Shown: one piece after another, positions 37,401 through 42,203 of the stretch
Numbering within the stretch: position 1 is the stretch's first letter
Layout: every line of letters starts with the position of its first letter
From: Stichopus chloronotus
Taxonomy: Eukaryota > Echinodermata > Holothuroidea > Aspidochirotida > Stichopodidae
DNA: 64,000 nucleotides
Direction of reading: 5' to 3'
NCBI GenBank assembly: GCA_021234535.1
Contig: CM037846.1
Span: forward strand, 13,346,705-13,410,704
Position numbers and translations under genes: made by a program
Notes under the pieces: model-generated
Databases searched by the model: none
What the model was told of the DNA's origin: nothing
The model's input: the letters and a program-made list of their open reading frames with translations, nothing else

Positions 37401-38555
37401 TTACATCTGTATCTATCTGCGAGGGTTTTGCTGTATATCAATAGCAGGCCTTTACGATGAAAAGAAACACTGAAGGAAGTTTCCTTTTTTTGACCTTTGA
37501 CAGCATACAGTTACGATTTCAATATTGATCACAAGATCTTATGAGGTACCATACTTGTATGGAGTCAATTATCCCGACCACTAGTAGCATTCATGCCAAC
37601 ATTGAAAGAATGAGTCAGGCAATATTCAAAATATTCTCATAAAGTCCATAATAATATGAAACTGCATATCAACAACTTTCAATCTACTCCGAGTCTTTGT
37701 GCGTAGACACCAATCTTTCCAAACCGCCAAAGTTTTTGAATAGGCTGACTTTTACGAGAAATGGCTTGTACGGTCATTATTGAACATTCTCTATTTGTGG
37801 CATGTACTTTGGGATGGTCTGGAATATTTTTAAGCCCTGGCTTTTCTGTCATTTTACTGTCATTTCTTCACCACTCACTTTGCCACTTGTTCGTAGTGGA
37901 GGCACAGCCCGAGAATCCGCAATGAGACTTGACTCAACTCTCTCTGGTCGCTTTGGATGTCCCGGCAGAAATGGACGACCAACTGAGACCCCTGTTGACC
38001 CAGGTCACAGAGGAGGCTTGAAATGTCATCTTTCTGGAACTCTCTGTTTGAAAGGTCAGATTGAGAACGACGACCGTGTGTACAAACTTTGTGACAGAGG
38101 TTGGAAAGAGGCAGGACAGAAACTCGGCAGGAAAATGATTACATTATGATCATAGCTGACTGCTTCATAAAAAGAAACTTCTGTACTGGTACTGTATAGG
38201 GTGACAACAGCAATTTTTCATTACATGGCTAGTAGCAAAGATTTCAAGTTTTCTATAGCCTTGTGAAGATTACACGTGTTTGCGTAGATCTGACAACACT
38301 ATTAAAGCAAGCAGATTATCGGCTGGACAAATTACTTGAAATCTTGTTTCTATAAATACTTGTAAAATTGGCCCATGTTGCCTCCCTCTCCCCTTTCTTT
38401 TTACACTCAGCAAAATTTATGACTACTCACTCAGCTAGTGAACTGTACAAGCCGACTCTTTCATCTGATGGAACAGCTTTGTTTTTGAGGTTTGTCAAGA
38501 CAGGGAGGACGGACCCACCGGACGCAGTTGCTTCATCACAGGAAGTGACCATCAT
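7150..38555 (-). CDS. RIF1: RIF1, replication timing and DNA double-strand-break repair factor (30 coding exons)
   Basis: RIF1 sets replication timing by bringing protein phosphatase 1 (PP1) to pre-replication complexes, and acts with 53BP1 at DNA breaks. The joined exons give 7935 nt, 2644 residues plus stop; human RIF1 is 2472. Residues 1-1035 match the HEAT-like half (for example RALWCLSRQ, TNEVNQGDS, FWSATFAK). Residues 1111-1152 hold the DFVFIAPSPKK and ILTEHQKE block. Residues 1168-2329 are one disordered, acidic exon rich in SP/TP. PP1 docking is GILK at 2311-2314 and RVKF at 2332-2335, with human-like spacing. The C-terminal domain covers about 2475-2644 (MWSRGLGQL, LPIRSPKVS). Every junction keeps phase and no exon holds a stop. 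The ATG at 38553-38555 is the first in frame after an upstream TAA. E2F-like sites near 41.9 kb suggest cell-cycle control. I am sure of the identity; a few exon edges may shift by one splice option. Confidence 0.96.
7606..7893. repeat. Dispersed repeat family B, copy 1
   Basis: About 290 bp align with 28290-28590 in the same orientation (shared landmarks CTTGAAATAA, TTTCCAAAT, CATGACTTTTCCAG, TTTTCCATGA). Both copies lie in RIF1 introns. I see no coding potential and no clear terminal inverted repeat. Confidence 0.7.
7919..8276. repeat. Minisatellite array, about 36-bp units in alternating types
   Basis: About ten degenerate units share the core AAGTCAGAAATGATYGACTA. Two types alternate, one starting TAATACCCAAGTCAG and one GACACTCAAGTCAG, so the higher-order period is about 71 bp. 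It lies in the last RIF1 intron. More decayed units occur at about 7455-7565, separated from the main array by the family B repeat. Confidence 0.85.
8852..9251 (-). CDS. RIF1: RIF1 coding exon 29, C-terminal domain
   Basis: Residues 2428-2560 and one base of 2561. After an acidic linker, ILPQLTSSMWSRGLGQLVRA and TPSEVQSLPIRSPKVSHLK match the most conserved C-terminal block of RIF1 (ILPQITSNMWARGLGQLIRA; LPIRSPKVSN), a helical fold reported to bind DNA. The acceptor is TTTGACCCAG and the donor GTAGGC. Confidence 0.97.
9986..10093 (-). CDS. RIF1: RIF1 coding exon 28
   Basis: Residues 2392-2427, 36 codons in phase 0. A basic Ser/Lys-rich linker (TPSKDSDAK, GRKFRSPSQRHK) like the human FLSPGSRSPKFKSSKK segment. 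The acceptor is AATTTGCAG and the donor GTGAGC. Confidence 0.9.
11002..11187 (-). CDS. RIF1: RIF1 coding exon 27, PP1-docking RVKF
   Basis: Residues 2330-2391. It opens with NRRVKFSEK, matching VRRVSFADP of human RIF1; RVKF (11170-11181) is the main PP1-docking RVxF motif. In other species phosphorylation at or beside this motif weakens PP1 binding. Here the x position is K rather than S, with S just after F. The acceptor is CTCTCTCCAG and the donor GTAAGT. Confidence 0.95.
11947..15430 (-). CDS. RIF1: RIF1 coding exon 26, giant central exon
   Basis: Residues 1168-2329 in one 3484-nt exon, equivalent to the single large exon that encodes the disordered centre of vertebrate RIF1. It is rich in E, D, S, T and K, with many SP/TP (candidate CDK) and SQ/TQ (candidate ATM/ATR) dipeptides. 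Visible motifs are KVKF at 1221-1224 (15262-15273), a basic cluster QRRGRKRKK followed by VINL at 1778-1781 (13591-13602), an SP-rich basic patch encoded at about 12700-12960, and GILK at 2311-2314 (11992-12003). YSPTASPSNGILKK matches human WSPLASPSTSILKR. The donor GTTAGT ends it after TNK. The intron upstream (15431-16656) shows nothing recognisable. Confidence 0.96.
16657..16829 (-). CDS. RIF1: RIF1 coding exon 25
   Basis: Residues 1111-1167 and two bases of 1168. DFVFIAPSPKKKQILTEHQK and IPALYNDLEQSQDT form the hallmark conserved block after the HEAT region (DFVFIPPEGKD, ILTDHQKEV, IPAMYNNLDVSQDT in human). The donor is GTACGT. Confidence 0.97.
17307..17531 (-). CDS. RIF1: RIF1 coding exon 24
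   Basis: Residues 1036-1110, a low-complexity, basic, SP-rich linker (MSPSPRK, SPFKSPSK, KQSPAKPK) ending EEESTQ just before the DFVFI block. Sequence here is poorly conserved; the call rests on splice sites (TCTCTTAG acceptor, GTGCGT donor), phase and position. Confidence 0.85.
18185..18287 (-). CDS. RIF1: RIF1 coding exon 23
   Basis: Residues 1001-1035. KHCLQSLKEKNDVTLPDW follows the last HEAT repeat, then an acidic VIVDEDTSS stretch. The acceptor is TTTTGTCGTAG and the donor GTACGT. Confidence 0.9.
18741..18986 (-). CDS. RIF1: RIF1 coding exon 22
   Basis: Residues 919-1000 and two bases of 1001. KLDKLWQEVLMSIQVRYPG and LFWSATFAKATTLKYSDRL match the last HEAT-like repeats of RIF1 (QFWNATFAKVMMLVYPEEL in human). 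The donor is GTAAGT. Confidence 0.96.
19615..19763 (-). CDS. RIF1: RIF1 coding exon 21
   Basis: Residues 870-918 and two bases of 919. Contains TLFSHISKTSLLQQLIGKL and KPLSGFY, matching human VLGHISLPSMIRKIFATL and RPLALFY. The donor is GTAAGC. Confidence 0.94.
19775..20310. repeat. Degenerate tandem repeat in a RIF1 intron
   Basis: Three to four diverged units of roughly 165-170 bp share the order AAGTATT / GAGCAGATA / ATCAAC / TTTACCA / TTTAACAAATG / GATTAACTGTATC. It fills most of the intron between RIF1 exons 20 and 21 (19764-20736). Confidence 0.65.
20737..20885 (-). CDS. RIF1: RIF1 coding exon 20
   Basis: Residues 820-869. KWNKKRHKPLKNLSSLVKLL matches human DWSKKKNEPLGKLTSLFKLI. The donor is GTACAA. 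The intron upstream (20886-21787) shows nothing recognisable. Confidence 0.94.
21788..21884 (-). CDS. RIF1: RIF1 coding exon 19
   Basis: Residues 788-819 and one base of 820. The helix before VMVDSVDFSSYS corresponds to human TVMVDCIDFSPYN. The acceptor is ATTTCACAG and the donor GTGAGT. Confidence 0.93.
22408..22850. repeat. Two-copy direct duplication, about 295-bp spacing
   Basis: The segment around 22410-22545 (CAGTATTAGCAACTCACTCT) recurs at 22705-22845 with about 80-85% identity by eye, including the TACCACACATA and GACAATAGCC landmarks. It is in the intron between RIF1 exons 18 and 19. Confidence 0.7.
23076..23231 (-). CDS. RIF1: RIF1 coding exon 18
   Basis: Residues 736-787. ALLKTWTDLYQAFSRCAA and TTAEDNQCC match the human TLLRTWSELYRAFARCAA and ATAEENLCC. 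The donor is GTATGT. Confidence 0.97.
23534..24081. mobile_element. MITE-like element family A, copy 1
   Basis: This 548-bp element aligns along its length with 39305-39839. It begins TTGGTGTGACATG and ends CATGTCACACAA, so the ends form an inverted repeat of about 12 bp. There is no transposase. Possible short duplicated flanks, CTTAAAG and TTTAAAG, are visible. It is inserted in the RIF1 intron between exons 17 and 18. Confidence 0.75.
24282..24386 (-). CDS. RIF1: RIF1 coding exon 17
   Basis: Residues 701-735. TNEVNQGDSFEHDFSAL is almost identical to human TNEVNQGDALEHNFSAI, followed by LFPVQNILPFEFPV. The donor is GTAAGT. Confidence 0.97.
25511..25691 (-). CDS. RIF1: RIF1 coding exon 16
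   Basis: Residues 640-700. YLIECGVS and KETLWRMWSCLSSPLLEHI match the human FLECGVSDE and KEHLWKMWSVIVTPLTELI. The donor GTAATT is non-ideal. The intron upstream (25692-27898) shows only an AAATGGT-rich low-complexity patch near 26140-26340. Confidence 0.95.
27899..27969 (-). CDS. RIF1: RIF1 coding exon 15
   Basis: Residues 617-639 and two bases of 640. GTPTLFLLELLL matches the human GTPALFLIQLIF. The donor is GTAAAC. Confidence 0.93.
28111..28194 (-). CDS. RIF1: RIF1 coding exon 14
   Basis: Residues 589-616, a helical block around CWTVLKELLVCGCNFLNLM. The acceptor is GGGTTTCAG and the donor GTAAGG. Phase 0 at both ends. Confidence 0.86.
28290..28590. repeat. Dispersed repeat family B, copy 2
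   Basis: Second copy of the repeat at 7606-7893, same orientation, in the intron between RIF1 exons 13 and 14. Confidence 0.7.
28708..28794 (-). CDS. RIF1: RIF1 coding exon 13
   Basis: Residues 560-588. LPSKVLSSSAYLSGSV corresponds to the human LPQKVLGSPAYQVA segment. The acceptor is TTCGTCGCAG and the donor GTAAGT. Confidence 0.9.
29140..29297 (-). CDS. RIF1: RIF1 coding exon 12
   Basis: Residues 507-559. DLCIEMFSALTQHV and MFGAFLCHLQMLVNEV are HEAT-like helices. The donor is GTGAGC. The intron upstream (29298-31322) holds a BEL/Pao gag remnant and two copies of a dispersed repeat. Confidence 0.86.
29730..29870. repeat. Dispersed repeat family C, copy 1
   Basis: Shares CCACCAAAARCAATAGGGAT and the following block with 30886-31060. 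Both copies are in the same RIF1 intron and flank the gag remnant. Probably a short interspersed element; the family is not identified. Confidence 0.5.
29870..30375 (-). pseudogene. BEL/Pao-type retrotransposon gag remnant
   Basis: On the minus strand an ATG at 30373-30375 opens a short MSERMEEAK segment, then a glutamate/lysine-rich coiled-coil segment continues in another frame (about 30320-30050). A third frame then carries LPKAEIPPYDGDPRTFWSF, the signature of the DUF1759-type gag region of BEL/Pao elements. At least two frameshifts separate the parts and homology stops near 29880. No protease, reverse transcriptase or LTR is seen. It lies in the RIF1 intron between exons 11 and 12, in the same orientation as RIF1. 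Confidence 0.7.
30886..31095. repeat. Dispersed repeat family C, copy 2, with CA microsatellite
   Basis: Second copy of family C, ending in an (AC)n tract at about 31060-31093. A short interspersed unit ending in a microsatellite is a common arrangement in marine invertebrate genomes. Confidence 0.55.
31323..31445 (-). CDS. RIF1: RIF1 coding exon 11
   Basis: Residues 466-506 and one base of 507. Helices VLSKVAMVFIKIVSNLIP and VCETIQQHGKLMD. The donor GTGGGA is weak but is the only choice that keeps the frame into exon 12. Confidence 0.82.
32265..32447 (-). CDS. RIF1: RIF1 coding exon 10
   Basis: Residues 405-465 and one base of 466. TTPRMNLSS matches the human GTPRMNLSS linker, then a helix GIIVLGQML leads into the next HEAT-like unit. 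The acceptor is TTCTTTAAG and the donor GTGAGT. Confidence 0.9.
32625..32736 (-). CDS. RIF1: RIF1 coding exon 9
   Basis: Residues 368-404 and one base of 405. VVVPLLQFSLGIA is followed by a polar linker with GAPTPSN, as in the human segment after NFEQVCVPLIQ. The acceptor is TCTCTCCAAG. Confidence 0.88.
33296..33447 (-). CDS. RIF1: RIF1 coding exon 8
   Basis: Residues 317-367. AKRLKLLMQPF is nearly identical to vertebrate RIF1, followed by a WWHLCTALGPRLSPNFE segment. The acceptor is CATTCACAG and the donor GTGAGT. Confidence 0.95.
33657..33795 (-). CDS. RIF1: RIF1 coding exon 7
   Basis: Residues 271-316 and one base of 317. LHRGGSLINLMLRIVEQGF and AWKVLIDNFTL match the human LHRSGSFINSLLQLEELGF and AWKSLIDNFAL. 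The donor is GTGGGT. Confidence 0.95.
34395..34677 (-). CDS. RIF1: RIF1 coding exon 6
   Basis: Residues 176-270. Contains RWAPLLFPLLVHSAHKIR and KHERYVLKIWKLCVNLLGK, close to the human RWAKLVIPLVVHSAQKV and NETYVLKLWPLFVKLLG segments. The donor is GTGAGG. Confidence 0.95.
35106..35200 (-). CDS. RIF1: RIF1 coding exon 5
   Basis: Residues 145-175 and two bases of 176. HEAT-like helices LHNVLCALEHVL and EYEAVNLLL. The acceptor follows a T/C tract ending TTTTTCAG; the donor is GTAAAG. Confidence 0.88.
35769..35872 (-). CDS. RIF1: RIF1 coding exon 4
   Basis: Residues 110-144. TCTRALWCLSRQQLP matches the highly conserved RTRALWVISKQTFP block of vertebrate RIF1. I chose the acceptor after GTAAACAG because the later AG (CTCTGCAG) breaks the frame with exon 3. 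Confidence 0.9.
36830..36867 (-). CDS. RIF1: RIF1 coding exon 3, 38-nt small exon
   Basis: Residues 97-109 (core SFTDNDSSALLI). This very short exon sits between TTTTTTTTTTCAG and a GTACGT donor. Its frame is the only one that joins exon 2 to exon 4 without a stop. The flanking introns (35873-36829 and 36868-37878) hold no feature I recognise. Confidence 0.82.
37879..38043 (-). CDS. RIF1: RIF1 coding exon 2
   Basis: Residues 42-96. The acceptor is TTTCAAACAG and the donor is GTGAGT. QRELSQVSLRILGLCLHY matches the first HEAT-like repeat (ELSSAALQALGFCLY in human). The intron to exon 1 (38044-38430) shows nothing else. Confidence 0.88.
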
Positions 38556-38595
38556 GTCCAGAAACCATTCAACTTGGAGGCAAAGACTACAAAAA
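38431..38595 (-). CDS. RIF1: RIF1 coding exon 1 with 5' UTR part
   Basis: The acceptor after TTTTTCTCTGTCAG puts the exon edge at 38595, leaving 40 nt of 5' UTR. Translation starts at the ATG at 38553-38555, which is followed at once by a second ATG. The exon encodes residues 1-41 and two bases of 42. SVLPVLTNL aligns with the PLLETLED region of vertebrate RIF1, which supports this start. The donor is GTGAGT. Confidence 0.8.
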
Positions 38596-38844
38596 CTGAC
38601 AGAGAAAAATTTCGGACAAAAAATTTAGGGAGGGGAGCAGGTAAAAGTTACACCTGTGAGATTCACTGCAATATGCATGAACTGTGAGATGAGGAGAAGC
38701 AAAAGGTTACAGAAACCAAGCGGGCCTGTAAAAAAATGGGGTTGCTTTCTCAATAATAATGCAAGCACTTGCCACATTGCCATATCTTTGCTATAATAGA
38801 GCAAACCCTAATAGGTTTTAACTTTGCACAGACTTCTTATATCA

Positions 38845-38925
38845 GACCGGAGCTGTGGTTGAGTGGACAAAGGTGGTGGCATCTGATGGAATGAAGCTTA
38901 GCAAATGGGAGGTTCTGGGTTCCCC
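38845..38925 (+). mobile_element. tRNA-derived SINE head (candidate)
   Basis: TGTGGTTGAGTGGACAAAGG resembles a pol III A box and GGAGGTTCTGGGTTCCC a degenerate B box with tRNA-like spacing. No cloverleaf can be folded with confidence. The tail probably runs on to about 39115. It is in the first RIF1 intron. Confidence 0.45.
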
Positions 38926-39149
38926 GAGTCTCCTACGGTTTTCCCATCTAAAGTGACCTTGTGAAAAAGGTACAAACTTTGATCCAAAATTATTAGGCTG
39001 GTATTCACCTGCTGTGAAGTTGTAATATGTAAGAAACAGGTTTGCTCCACACTTGTGTGGTCGCTTTGCATCCTAAAATGACGGCCCCTCAAGACCTGAA
39101 TTATTATTAAGTAATAGGGATGCACCAGATCTTCGATCTGGCCTGATGT

Positions 39150-39248
39150 TTTAGGTATGTACTATGGTTTTAGGTAGTATGTTAAGGCAGTTTGCTAAGC
39201 TTTAGGTAGTACAGTAGTTTTCAGTATGTTTGAGGTTTTAGGTAGTGC
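39150..39248. repeat. Short tandem TTTAGGTAGT-type repeats
   Basis: Five imperfect copies of (T)TTTAGGTAGTA-like units occur within 100 bp, directly before the family A element at 39305. Confidence 0.7.
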
Positions 39249-39304
39249 TGAGCTGACAAAAGTGATAGCCGAACTTGTGATAATCGATAAGTCAAATTTA
39301 AAGA

Positions 39305-39839
39305 TTGTGTGACATGAAAATGACACTTTGGAGTATAGGGTACAGTAAGCATTGAGAATGTTGAAAATAGCCACAAATTCCATCCAAGTCTGTCAAAGAT
39401 TGACAAATTTATAGGCAAATTAGTGTCTCAGGGCTGTGTCATGAATAAACATTGGCTAAGTATGCAAATTTGCAACGTCAAGAGATGGACTCCCACAATA
39501 TGTCTTACGTTCATCCTTGATTATGTAACCTTTATCTCAAGGACATTTTAGAATTTTATATGCCCAGAGGGTTTTATTTTGGAAGCATGTACTTTTTCCT
39601 TCACAAAATATATAAGTAACTAAGAGACAAAAACGGTAATAGATATAGACAAAATTCCAATGGATTTTCACTCAGGACATTACTTGAAACTTTTGCATGA
39701 AGTGTCATATACACTGATATATGTTGTGATATTCCACCCTCTATCTGTGAAATAAATCAGTCGATCTCAAAATGGCTTCTTATCAAGAACCTCATTTCTA
39801 ACTTGAAATGTGCTGCAGTTCTAGAGGCATGTCACACAA
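39305..39839. mobile_element. MITE-like element family A, copy 2
   Basis: 535-bp partner of 23534-24081 in the same orientation. It begins TTGTGTGACATG and ends CATGTCACACAA, a perfect 12-bp inverted repeat. It is noncoding and lies in the first RIF1 intron. Confidence 0.8.
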
Positions 39840-40616
39840 CCTGATTTCAATGACAATAAAACAGAAAAATTCTTCTGTGTGTAGTACTGGTATTTAATGG
39901 TGAACGATTCAAAATGGAAACATGAGCAGATTTAGTGCCATGCTTATCATAGGTCTACACACACACATAGCGTTATGGTACATCACAAGCTGTGGTAATA
40001 CATCCTTGTACAAATTCAAACCTAGAATCGAAATACTGTATTTTAAGCTGCTAGGATTCCTAAACAAAAGAAGTCGAACTTGAACTCGAACTCCGTAACT
40101 TACAAATAGTCAGCTGTTCCTTTTCACGGACGTTGAAATATGGAATCACCAAGGTGGTTAGGCTATGCACTATGGATCTTGTCATGTTAGGATGTGATTA
40201 TTATAAATCTTTGGAACGTGTCATATGATCTTTTTCCATTTTTCCACGAGACACTTTGGTACATTTTCACTTAAATAATGCATGTTATGTAGTTGTGTTT
40301 CCATGACTTGTAACATTTTGTGCAGCACTGACGTTCTGAAGCAATATCAACAATGGAACTCATGCTGCACTGTGTGTGGCAAAGATTCTGCAGCAATGTA
40401 TGTTTTCGGCTACATAAATCTGTAAAAAACAGGCCTCGTTCAAAAAAAAAGGAAGGTGCAGATGTGGTTAGTGGTAAAATTTGTGCAAGACCACTGCACT
40501 GTACAGTCAAGTGCTGTGCATAGAAAAATGATGAAATCCTCAATGATTACCATTATGAGAGACGACCGTCATTTTGTCACTGCTGATATCTCACTGATAA
40601 CGCCATTATCGGCCAA

Positions 40617-40745
40617 CAGGGTTGTCTGACTTAAATCAAGCTGATTAAAATCATGATTTAAATCATGACTTTTATTTTAATAATCATGATTTAAATTGAT
40701 TTATTTGATTAAAATCATGATTTTTTTAAAAAATCAACAACCCTG
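40617..40745. mobile_element. hAT-type MITE, 129 bp
   Basis: Begins CAGGGTTGT and ends ACAACCCTG, perfect 9-bp inverted ends with the CAGGG..CCCTG pattern of hAT transposons. The interior is made of AATCATGATTTAAATCATGA palindromes. The flanks TCGGCCAA (40609-40616) and TTGGCCAA (40746-40753) form an 8-bp target duplication with one C/T difference. No transposase. Confidence 0.85.
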
Positions 40746-41574
40746 TTGGCCAATAACTACACTGCTCACCAATAATCTGCTCAATAGCTTTTAGTCTGCG
40801 TAACATGTTTCTTGAATGGTCATGTGTAGAATTATTAGTGCAAAAACAAAATAATTAATAATGGCATGTTTACATACAAGAGGTGAGTTTACACTGGGGC
40901 AAGTCTGTGGGGGACTGTTGTGGGGTACGGGGGTGATGACTGGCAATGGTAGAGATTGGATTATTCCATTCTGGCAAACCATGTAGTTCGTGTTTGATTT
41001 ACAATTTGGTAGTACAATAAATTTATGTCCAAGACAACATTAAGTATTTATGAAAATACTGTTTATTCACAAGCCACCATGTTGTAAAATTAGGTGAATT
41101 GTGATGTCACACATGCACATTTACAACTACAAGTCACGCAGTATTGCCAATGCACATGATACATCATTTTCAAAATGACAATAACCTGTGAACTACCCCA
41201 GGGATAGTCGCAACTAGGCCCCTAAGCCTAGTCTAAATTAGGATGATGGCCTATATTATAGGCCATGAACACAGGATAAGTAAGGTCTAACTTTTTCCTC
41301 AGCTAGGATAAGTAGTTTATTTCGATAATTTGGTGGACCTTATCTAACTAGGCTAATTGGGCCTACAAGTACATACAGCTGGACGCTAGCCTACAAAGGC
41401 CTAGCCTAAACGTAGAATTAGGCCTGAGCTGGGACGACCTAGGCCTACGCCATAACTAAGTTAATGTGTTAGTGTCATTTGACTGTGTTGCGGCTGTTGT
41501 TCCACGCTCACTCACTTAATCATGCCAAGGGTTTAAGTTACGTTAACGTTAGGCCGTCATATACCCTACTCACC

Positions 41575-41900
41575 AGTTGAATCAGACTGAGAATGCTTTC
41601 ATAGCAGGCAAAAATCACTGGAGTGAGGCCACATTGCAGGAGCAGCACATTAACAAGAAGGCTTGCTTAGATTGTCATCAATCAAGTTTTACGGCTCAAC
41701 AAATTTTCTTTCGGCTGCTGTTACTGTTAGTAGGGGAATATTGTAGTGTTCACGGTATGCCTTAGGAGTCCCACACTAGCACTAAGTATATACAGTTAAG
41801 CCTATGTATATTCTGTACGTACGTCTGCTTGTACGTAAGCCAATACGTTACACACAGAGCTTTCCTCCAAGATTGACAATTATGCGTGCTTGTCTGAGCT
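41575..41900 (-). other. RIF1: Candidate noncoding first exon of RIF1
   Basis: On the minus strand a strong donor, CAACTG followed by GTGAGT, lies at 41569-41580, and no coding exon uses it. It pairs well with the acceptor before coding exon 1 at 38595. The upper edge (transcription start) is not determined; it should lie below the E2F-like sites at 41906-41940. This is an inference from splice signals only. Confidence 0.4.
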
Positions 41901-41905
41901 TGTTA

Positions 41906-41940
41906 TTTCCCGCGATTCAAGCATGTTTAGACGCGCCAAA
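41906..41940. promoter_or_regulatory. Pair of E2F-like sites
   Basis: TTTCCCGC at 41906-41913 and GCGCCAAA at 41933-41940 match the E2F consensus (TTTSSCGC) in opposite orientations, 19 bp apart, in a locally CpG-richer stretch. They sit just upstream of the candidate RIF1 first exon. E2F control would suit an S-phase factor. Confidence 0.5.
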
Positions 41941-42137
41941 CGATAGGCTCGTTCAGCATATATTTGAAACGAAAAGACCAACTTTATAATATGTGCAACA
42001 ACATTGCAATCGTCAAAAAATAATTAAACTTATGTAATTAATATGTAAATTAGTGATTTCTTTGATGAAACCTTTATTTCTGCTCAATTCACAGAACGTT
42101 TTAGCTCTAGTCCTCAATCATGGACAGAAATATATGT

Positions 42138-42203
42138 GGGCGGAGCGGAGGGAGGAGTCACCGTTCGTTTCGGGCGGAGTCACTCGAACTGAAGGTGGTA
42201 AGC
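42138..42203 (+). promoter_or_regulatory. GC boxes and a possible plus-strand splice donor
   Basis: Two GGGCGG boxes (42138-42143, 42172-42177) precede GGTG followed by GTAAGC at 42198-42203, a good donor on the plus strand. This could be the noncoding first exon of a plus-strand gene, the reductase being the nearest candidate. Weakly supported. Confidence 0.3.

Larger units (their letters stand above)
38596..41574. other. Inferred first intron of RIF1
   Basis: The stretch between the candidate noncoding exon and coding exon 1. It contains the SINE-like unit, the TTTAGGTAGT repeats, the family A MITE, the hAT MITE and, at 41200-41460, a cluster of TAGGCCTA-like palindromes. No exon is recognised inside it. 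Confidence 0.5.

Noticed and set aside
37802..38149. 115-codon open frame on the plus strand
   Set aside because: It overlaps RIF1 exon 2 in antisense and has no recognisable domain; the minus-strand reading has splice sites and homology.
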